In this document: positions 1-5,365 of the stretch, piece by piece
Numbering within the stretch: position 1 is the first letter of the stretch
Layout: each line of letters begins with the position of its first letter
Origin: Lachnoclostridium sp. UBA7482
Lineage (GTDB): Bacteria > Bacillota > Clostridia > Lachnospirales > Lachnospiraceae
Length of the DNA stretch: 7,769 nucleotides
Direction: 5' to 3'
Assembly (NCBI GenBank): GCA_002479645.1
Contig: DLOO01000060.1
Coordinates: forward strand, 22,194 to 29,962
Notes under the pieces: generated by a model
Databases searched by the model: none
What the model was told of the DNA's origin: nothing
Seen by the model: the letters and a program-made list of their open reading frames with translations, nothing else
Translations under genes and position numbers: made by a program

Positions 1-3000
1 AATGCAGCTCCAGGGTTCCCTTTCCGCCGCCGAATAACTCGCGGAATACCCTGTCAAAGCGTGTCTGCACCTGTGCGAAGGTGTCCGTAAACTGGCGGCG
101 CATCTGCACCTCGAGTTCTCCGATAATATTGACCAGAGATTCCTCCGCCGACTTGATATCATTCTTTTGGTTACTTAAGAATTCGTAACGTTCCTTCGTG
201 GTACGGTAATCCTCGATTGCGTTGACGTTGACGTCGCCGAGACCTCGAATCTTCGCCTTAAGCTCATAAATCTGCTTACGCGTAACAGCCGGATTGGTAA
301 TCTCCCCGTCACGGTCCTCGGTCGCAACCGCATAAGTAATCTGGTACTCCTCCCACATGTAATGCGTCTGGCTCTCCAGCTGCTCAAGCATCTTCTCCTG
401 CTGGCTCTGCAGGCGATATACTTCCTTGTCCAACTGAGAAATACGTCCCGACAGGGTTTCACGCTTCTCAAAGAAGCTCTTATTCTGCCCGGTGATTTCC
501 TCTGCCAGCCGGCCGGTCAATTCGATCTTCTCATCCAAATCCTGCCGCTTGGCATGAAGCTTCTTCTTTTCCTCCTCCAAATCACTGATTTGCTGATAAC
601 GGTCAGAAATCTCCTGCTGATTGGACTGATTACCGGCATATACGGAATCGTATTCCCGCTGCAGCTCGTGAATCTCCAGATTCAGTCGGGTAATATTTTC
701 CTTTCGGTACTGTAAATTCTGTTGAAGTCCCGAATAATCCGTCAAAACCCTGACAGCCTCAGCGCTCGTGCGGTCTTCCTCGTCATGTGCCTTGGCAAGC
801 TGTACCTCAAGCGCCGCAATCTTCTCTTCCTGTTCCCTGCTGAGGCGTTCGTTTTCTTCAATACGTTTCGTCACCTCGGCAATGCTTTCTCTGCCCCCCG
901 CAATCTTTTCCTCAATTGCCTTCAAATCCTCACGAATCCGGTCTCGATTGCCGGTCAAATCCTTCGTTTCCTGCTGAACATGATTCAGGTTCATCTTTGC
1001 GGTATTCTGACGGACATAAAGCTCCTGCAGGGATTTTCTCTGCTCCTCGCTCTGTGCGCGAATCGATTCTCTCGCTGCTCTCAGCTCGGCAATGGCATTA
1101 CCAAGAGGTGCAAGCTTCTGTCTCTTCTGCTCCAGCCCTGCAGTCAAATCCTCAAGCTCGCGCTTTCTTCCGAGGAGATTGCTGTTGTTCTTAAATGCGC
1201 CGCCGGACATCGAACCGCCGGGCTGGAACAGCTCGCCGTCCAATGTCACGATGCGAAGCGAATATTGGTATTTCTTTTCAAGCGCAATGGCATGATCAAT
1301 GGTATCCACAACTAAGAATCTGCCAAGCAGGTAGCGAAATGCTTCCTCAAAAATCGGTTCTCCGTGAACCAGACTGCTTGCTACACCGATAACTCCCGGC
1401 TTTGTAAATACATCTGCATCGAATGCATCCTTCTTCGCTTTCATGTCGGACAGCGGAAGGAACGTTGCCCGTCCCAGCCGATTGACCTTCAGATACTCAA
1501 TCAGTCCCTTCGCTGTTTCGGCCGTATCGGTAATGATATTCTGAATATTACCGCCGAGTGCGGTTTCAATTGCAGTTTCATAAGACGGCTCTACTTCCAT
1601 CAGTTCCGCAACGACACCGTGAATACCGGGGAAGCGCTGCTTCTGCTCCATGCATTTGCGCACGGCACTTCCGTAACCGTCGTAACGCTCGGAAAGATTC
1701 TGCAAAGCCTCCAGCTTGGAGGTTTCACGAATCACTTCTTCCTGAAGGGCTGCCTTCTTCGTCTCCTCGTCACGAATCCGTGCCGTTAAATCCTGAATCC
1801 GTGCCTCAAACTCCTTCATACGCTCCGAAGCCGCAATTACCTGGTTGGCAGCCTCCCGCAATGCATCCTCTGCCGCCTTCACTGCCAAATCCGCCTGATC
1901 GGCCTCCGTCTTACAACGAAGCAGCTTCGCGTTTAACTCCGCTCTCGTAATATTCTGCTGCTCCAAAATGGTATTATAACGCTCCAGTTCGGTATAGTTA
2001 TCGGTATTGTCACTCATGCACCGGATGCGCAGCTCACTGCAATTCTTTTCCTGCTCCAGAAGTTCATTGATTTCGGCCTTCATCTCACCGAGAGCGGCCT
2101 CTGCCTGCTTCTGCGCATCGGACAGTTCTGCCATCTGCTGCTCATACTGCTTCTGCTGCTCTTTGGCCTCCCCGAGCAGTTTCTTACGGTCGGCAATGGT
2201 CTGTTCCAGACTTGCAAGGCGTCCGCTGCTGTCCTGGTTTCTTCCCTCAACGGCCGCAATTTGTTCCTTAAGAACATTGATCTCACCGGTTGACTTTTCA
2301 ATCGCAAGCATCGTCTCGGAACGCTGCTCCCTTGCCTCCTGCAATTCCGCCCGGTGGGTTTCAAGCTCATTTAACAGACGGTCATACTCTTCCCTTGCAG
2401 CCTCATATTCCTGTCTGGCTGCTGCCAAATCATCATCCGCAATTTTACATTTGGCTTCCAGTTCCTCCTTTACGGAAGCACTGCGCTCATATTCGAGAAG
2501 AAACTGATTGATTTCGAGATGCTTCAATTCCTCTTTGTAGCCAAGATAAATTCTTGCCTTTTCATCCTGTCTCTGCAACGGTCCCAATCGATGCTCAATT
2601 TCCGCAACAATATCGGAAATACGCGCCAGATTCGCACGCTCAGCTTCGAGATCACGCTCAGCCATGGACTTTCTCTTTTTGTACTTGGTAATTCCGGCTG
2701 CTTCATCGAAAATCTCGCGACGCTCCTCGGGTTTACCGCTCAGAATCTTGTCAATCTGCCCCTGTCCGATAATCGAGTAGCCTTCCTTGCCGACACCGGT
2801 ATCAAAGAAAAGTTCCTGTACATCACGGAGACGGCAAACCGCACCGTTAATCAGGTATTCGCTCTCACCGGAACGATATACGCGCCGTCCGACCGTTACC
2901 TCTTCAAATTCAATCGGAAGCCAGTGATCGGCATTGTCAAGTGTCAGTGTAACATATGCATAACCCATCGGCTTTCTCGTCTCGGTTCCGGAGAAAATGA

Positions 3001-3190
3001 CATCCTGCATACTGCTTCCTCGCAGCTGCTTCGGACTCTGCTCCCCGAGTACCCAGCGTACCGCGTCGGCAACATTGCTCTTACCACTGCCGTTCGGTCC
3101 GACAATGCCGGTGATTCCTTTCTCAAATTCAAAGCGAATCTTATTGGCAAACGCCTTAAATCCATGCACCTCAATGCTCTTTAAGAACAT
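1..3190 (-). CDS. smc: Chromosome partition/condensin protein SMC, N-terminal 1063 codons (3' end outside window)
   Basis: SMC is the long coiled-coil ATPase that, with ScpA and ScpB, forms the bacterial condensin that organises and segregates the nucleoid. The frame is open without a stop from ATG 3190 to base 1; I read it line by line. Visible parts: Walker A GPNGSGKS at residues 31-38 (Lys37), an R-loop VLGEQSPKQLRG around Arg57, a Q-loop IIGQGQID around 140-147, a first coiled-coil arm from about 170 to 500 rich in Glu/Lys/Gln/Ala, a hinge domain about 504-665 that ends in the Gly-rich PGGSMSGG, then the returning arm to about 1030 and the start of the C-terminal head (RELFGGGKGTLEL near 1050-1062). 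Family members are about 1170-1190 residues, so roughly 120 residues with the LSGG signature and Walker B lie beyond the left edge; this is a window cut, not a truncation. The start is set by AAAGGGGG at 3199-3206, 8 nt upstream, lying inside the end of rnc. The gap from the rnc stop is 3 nt, so the two are probably co-translated. Confidence 0.98.
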   Translation of the reverse strand, partial: MFLKSIEVHGFKAFANKIRFEFEKGITGIVGPNGSGKSNVADAVRWVLGEQSPKQLRGSSMQDVIFSGTETRKPMGYAYVTLTLDNADHWLPIEFEEVTVGRRVYRSGESEYLINGAVCRLRDVQELFFDTGVGKEGYSIIGQGQIDKILSGKPEERREIFDEAAGITKYKKRKSMAERDLEAERANLARISDIVAEIEHRLGPLQRQDEKARIYLGYKEELKHLEINQFLLEYERSASVKEELEAKCKIADDDLAAARQEYEAAREEYDRLLNELETHRAELQEAREQRSETMLAIEKSTGEINVLKEQIAAVEGRNQDSSGRLASLEQTIADRKKLLGEAKEQQKQYEQQMAELSDAQKQAEAALGEMKAEINELLEQEKNCSELRIRCMSDNTDNYTELERYNTILEQQNITRAELNAKLLRCKTEADQADLAVKAAEDALREAANQVIAASERMKEFEARIQDLTARIRDEETKKAALQEEVIRETSKLEALQNLSERYDGYGSAVRKCMEQKQRFPGIHGVVAELMEVEPSYETAIETALGGNIQNIITDTAETAKGLIEYLKVNRLGRATFLPLSDMKAKKDAFDADVFTKPGVIGVASSLVHGEPIFEEAFRYLLGRFLVVDTIDHAIALEKKYQYSLRIVTLDGELFQPGGSMSGGAFKNNSNLLGRKRELEDLTAGLEQKRQKLAPLGNAIAELRAARESIRAQSEEQRKSLQELYVRQNTAKMNLNHVQQETKDLTGNRDRIREDLKAIEEKIAGGRESIAEVTKRIEENERLSREQEEKIAALEVQLAKAHDEEDRTSAEAVRVLTDYSGLQQNLQYRKENITRLNLEIHELQREYDSVYAGNQSNQQEISDRYQQISDLEEEKKKLHAKRQDLDEKIELTGRLAEEITGQNKSFFEKRETLSGRISQLDKEVYRLQSQQEKMLEQLESQTHYMWEEYQITYAVATEDRDGEITNPAVTRKQIYELKAKIRGLGDVNVNAIEDYRTTKERYEFLSNQKNDIKSAEESLVNIIGELEVQMRRQFTDTFAQVQTRFDRVFRELFGGGKGTLELH

Positions 3191-3193
3191 GTG

Positions 3194-3910
3194 TCATTCC
3201 CCCTTTCTCTGTAGTATCTCCACAGCCCTTCCGGCTGCTGTCTGCTCTGCCGCTTTCTTTGAAGCGCCCTCGCCGGCTGCAAGCACCTTATCTCCCACAC
3301 GTACCTCAAAAACAAATTCCTTCCGGTGCGCGGGACCGCGCTCCTCCACCATTACATATTCGGGCGTCTGCTGATAATCTCTCTGTACAAGCTCCTGCAG
3401 TAAGGTCTTACTATCCTTAAACAGCTGCGGCTGCTTCAAATTCTGCAATACCCATTTGCGGATAAATTCTGCCGCCGGCTGCATCCCTCCATCCAGATAA
3501 ATCGCGCCGATGACCGCCTCAAATGCATCCGAAAGAATCGAATCACGGTTGCGTCCGCCGGTCGCATCCTCCCCCCTGCCAAGCAGAAGATACTCTCCCA
3601 GCTTCAAATCTCTCGCACAAATTGCCAGCGACGGTTCGCATACCATGCTGGCACGCAGCTTCGACAGTCTGCCTTCCGCCATTTCTTTATGATTTTCAAA
3701 AATAAACTCACTCGTTACAAGTTCAAGCACGGCGTCTCCCAGAAATTCCAGACGCTCGTTATTCTGTGCTTCCAATGTGTGGCGACTAAGTTCATTTGCA
3801 TAGGAGCTGTGGGTAACCGCCGTCCGAAGATACGCACGGTCGGTGAAAGTGTAGCCGATGACCGCCTCCAGATTCCTCAGTTCCTGTGTTTTGTTCTGAT
3901 TAAAATTCAT
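3194..3910 (-). CDS. rnc: Ribonuclease III
   Basis: RNase III is a Mg2+-dependent dimeric endonuclease that cuts double-stranded RNA, releasing pre-rRNAs and processing mRNAs and small RNAs in the cytoplasm. The 238-residue product has the normal length. The catalytic domain (about 10-155) carries the signature NERLEFLGDAVLELV at 51-65, with the expected acidic residues Glu52, Glu55 and Asp59, and the second metal-binding pair in SDAFEAVIG (Asp128, Glu131). A double-strand RNA-binding domain follows from about 165 to 234, ending with the helix GASKKAAEQTAAGRAV. All residues needed for activity appear present. The ATG at 3908-3910 is chosen because GGAGGG (3915-3920) sits 4 nt upstream, inside the last codons of acpP; the two genes overlap by 11 nt. 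It is followed 3 nt later by smc. The rnc-smc pairing is common in Firmicutes and supports both calls. Confidence 0.98.
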   Translation of the reverse strand: MNFNQNKTQELRNLEAVIGYTFTDRAYLRTAVTHSSYANELSRHTLEAQNNERLEFLGDAVLELVTSEFIFENHKEMAEGRLSKLRASMVCEPSLAICARDLKLGEYLLLGRGEDATGGRNRDSILSDAFEAVIGAIYLDGGMQPAAEFIRKWVLQNLKQPQLFKDSKTLLQELVQRDYQQTPEYVMVEERGPAHRKEFVFEVRVGDKVLAAGEGASKKAAEQTAAGRAVEILQRKGE

Positions 3911-4154
3911 TTTGCCCTCCGGCTCCCATGGTTTCTTTCACTTTCTCGCAAAGTTCCCCTACGGTTCGAAGCTTTACATCTGCCATCGACTGCTCAAGCA
4001 CAATGTCAAAACACTGCTCGACCGCCATGACAATTTGAAAAACCTCAAGGGAATCTGCGCCGAGATCATCACGAAACCTTGTCTTTTCCGATATCTCTTC
4101 CGGATTTATCTGCAACGCATCCGCAACCAGCTGCTGCACCTGTTTCCAAATCAT
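3900..4154 (-). CDS. acpP: Acyl carrier protein
   Basis: ACP is the small acidic cytoplasmic carrier that holds growing acyl chains on a 4'-phosphopantetheine arm during type II fatty acid synthesis; acyl-ACP is also the substrate of the PlsX enzyme encoded just upstream. The 84-residue protein has the expected four-helix size and the attachment motif DDLGADSLEVFQIVMAVE with the modified serine at Ser35. Helix III/IV is recognisable in RTVGELCEKVKE. Departures from the usual sequence: the normally acidic FDIEIPDE segment reads FDIVLEQS, there are two cysteines (48 and 69), and there is a Gly-rich tail GAGGQNEF. The tail includes the ribosome site of rnc, which may explain its Gly-Gly. The start ATG has GGAGG (4161-4165) 6 nt upstream. 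Its position between plsX and rnc supports the housekeeping ACP rather than a polyketide-type paralogue, though the unusual post-helix-II segment leaves a small doubt. Confidence 0.95.
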   Translation of the reverse strand: MIWKQVQQLVADALQINPEEISEKTRFRDDLGADSLEVFQIVMAVEQCFDIVLEQSMADVKLRTVGELCEKVKETMGAGGQNEF

Positions 4155-4160
4155 ACCCTA

Positions 4161-4165
4161 CCTCC
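4161..4165 (-). promoter_or_regulatory. Ribosome binding site of acpP
   Basis: GGAGG with a 6-nt spacer to the ATG at 4152-4154 fixes the acpP start. The same bases encode Gly-Gly in a 20-codon reading frame (4151-4213) whose TGA overlaps the acpP ATG. Confidence 0.85.
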
Positions 4166-4187
4166 GAATGGAATCTGCTTTCCTTCC

Positions 4188-4215
4188 GCATGGGCAGCGT
4201 TGGTACTGCCCATAC
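4188..4215 (-). other. Stem-loop in the plsX-acpP intergenic gap
   Basis: In the transcript, bases 4215-4206 (GUAUGGGCAG) can pair with 4197-4188 (CUGCCCAUGC) around an 8-nt loop (4198-4205). The stem is 10 bp with one G-U pair and a G/C-rich core. It is not followed by a U-run, so it does not look like an intrinsic terminator. It lies 22 nt upstream of the acpP ribosome site. By analogy with other intercistronic hairpins it could mark an RNA-processing or stability boundary that lets acpP mRNA accumulate above plsX mRNA; that role is inference. The gap 4155-4229 contains no recognisable promoter. Confidence 0.6.
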
Positions 4216-4229
4216 GAATAACCGTCTGT

Positions 4230-5270
4230 TTACTCTTCTTTTGAAGTTTCCCGTGCCGCAGGCTCCTCCGTCACAAGATGCCCGCGAATCTTAGCCTCGA
4301 TTTCCTGCTCCACAAATACGGCGCACTGGCGAATGGAATTCTTGATCTCCATACTCTTTGCACTTCCGTGTGTCTTTACGACGAGGCCGTTCAGTCCAAG
4401 CATCGGCGCTCCGCCGTACTGTGCCGTATCAAAAGATTTCAGCGTTTTTTTCAGCGCAGGCTTAGCCATAGCCGCACCGATTTTACTTACGGTCGTACTC
4501 TTAAGACCATCCTTAATCTTGGAAATCAGTGTCGCTGCAAGGCCTTCGTACAACTTCAGGATAACGTTTCCGACAAATGCATCGCATACGATAACATCCG
4601 CACCGCCATGAGGAATCTCTCTTGCTTCGATAAATCCGGTAAAATTGATATCCCTGCACTCCTTCAAAAGAGGATAGGTATCCTTTACCAGCATATTCCC
4701 CTTTTCCTCTTCCATTCCGATATTTACAAGTGCAACGCGCGGATTTTCAATTCCGACTACATGCTTCATGTAAATAGACCCCATCCTGGCAAACTGTACG
4801 AGTTGGGAGGGCTTGGCGTCGACATTCGCGCCGCAGTCAATCAAAAGAGATACGCCGTTCTCGGTAGGAATCAACGGAGCCAGCGGAGTACGCTCTACGC
4901 CGCGGATACGACGAACAATCGTAAGACCGCCGACCAAAACCGCACCGGTACTTCCGGCGGAAACAAATGCATCCGCCTTTTTGTCCTTTACAAGATTCAG
5001 CGCAACAACAATAGACGAATCTTTTTTCTTCTTAACCGCAATTACCGGAGTTTCCTCACAGGTAATTTCCTCGGTCGCATTCACAATGGTAATCTGTTCC
5101 TTCGGATACGTGTAATTTGCAAGTTCTTTGGCAATCACCTCTTCCCGACCGACAAGGAATACAAAAATGTCGGAGGACTCCGAAACTGCCTCAACCGCAC
5201 CTTTTACAATTTCGCCGGGCGCATTATCCCCGCCCATCGCATCTACCGCTACACGAATCTGCTTGCTCAT
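4230..5270 (-). CDS. plsX: Phosphate acyltransferase PlsX
   Basis: PlsX is a peripheral membrane enzyme that moves the acyl chain from acyl-ACP to inorganic phosphate, giving acyl-phosphate for PlsY, the first step of phosphatidic acid synthesis in most Gram-positives. The 346-residue product is of normal length and shows the family landmarks in order: DAMGGDNAP (10-18), FVSAGSTGA (102-110), LLIDCGAN (142-149), VNIGMEEEKGN (182-192), GGADVIVCDAFVGNVILK (222-239), YGGAPMLGLNG (285-295) and HGSAKSMEIKNSI (301-313). The C-terminal extension after about 325 is charged and variable. The start ATG is supported by AAGGAGG (5279-5285) with an 8-nt spacer. The next gene encodes its acyl-donor carrier, ACP, 75 nt downstream. 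Upstream, an intrinsic terminator ends only 5 nt before the ribosome site, so how plsX is transcribed is not obvious from the sequence. Confidence 0.98.
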   Translation of the reverse strand: MSKQIRVAVDAMGGDNAPGEIVKGAVEAVSESSDIFVFLVGREEVIAKELANYTYPKEQITIVNATEEITCEETPVIAVKKKKDSSIVVALNLVKDKKADAFVSAGSTGAVLVGGLTIVRRIRGVERTPLAPLIPTENGVSLLIDCGANVDAKPSQLVQFARMGSIYMKHVVGIENPRVALVNIGMEEEKGNMLVKDTYPLLKECRDINFTGFIEAREIPHGGADVIVCDAFVGNVILKLYEGLAATLISKIKDGLKSTTVSKIGAAMAKPALKKTLKSFDTAQYGGAPMLGLNGLVVKTHGSAKSMEIKNSIRQCAVFVEQEIEAKIRGHLVTEEPAARETSKEE

Positions 5271-5278
5271 CTTTGCTA

Positions 5279-5285
5279 CCTCCTT
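5279..5285 (-). promoter_or_regulatory. Ribosome binding site of plsX, directly after a terminator
   Basis: AAGGAGG with an 8-nt spacer to the plsX ATG. Only five bases (5286-5290) separate it from the end of the upstream terminator U-run, so structure in the terminator hairpin could affect ribosome access in any read-through transcript. Confidence 0.85.
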
Positions 5286-5290
5286 CTACG

Positions 5291-5332
5291 TAAAAAGCAC
5301 AATGGGGGTTCTGGCTTTCCCATTGTGCTTTT
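5291..5332 (-). terminator. Factor-independent terminator after ispH-rpsA
   Basis: In the direction of transcription the arm 5332-5319 (AAAAGCACAATGGG) is perfectly complementary over 14 bp to 5306-5293 (CCCATTGTGCTTTT), with a 12-nt loop (5307-5318). The stem ends in TTTTTA. It begins 33 nt after the ispH-rpsA stop codon, the usual place for an operon-ending terminator. The A-run facing the U-run means it could also work weakly on the plus strand, but no plus-strand gene is present to need it. It may leak or be regulated, since plsX starts immediately afterwards. Confidence 0.85.
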
Positions 5333-5349
5333 CTTCACAGGCTTGTCAC
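5322..5349 (-). promoter_or_regulatory. Weak candidate promoter for plsX, overlapping the terminator
   Basis: GTGACA (5344-5349) resembles a -35 box (5 of 6 to TTGACA). CACAAT (5322-5327), 16 nt further on, resembles a -10 box (4 of 6 to TATAAT). Transcription would start in or near the terminator loop, at about 5314-5316, so the resulting RNA would carry only the second arm and escape termination. This is the best match I found in the 95-nt gap, but matches of this quality occur by chance and I give it little weight. Confidence 0.2.
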
Positions 5350-5365
5350 CTGGTTTCTGTAAAGC

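Noticed and set aside
2007..2507. A Ser-rich 166-codon plus-strand frame within smc
   Set aside because: Its Ser/Ala-rich composition is the complement of Glu/Lys/Gln/Ala coiled-coil codons; it is a shadow of the SMC arm.
1..3190. SMC might be a broken gene, because no complete reading frame is present in the window
   Set aside because: The frame is continuous from the ATG to base 1 with no stop; it merely leaves the window before its C-terminal head.
4188..4215. The plsX-acpP hairpin as an intrinsic terminator
   Set aside because: The sequence after the stem is purine-rich (GGAAGGAAAG) rather than a U-run.
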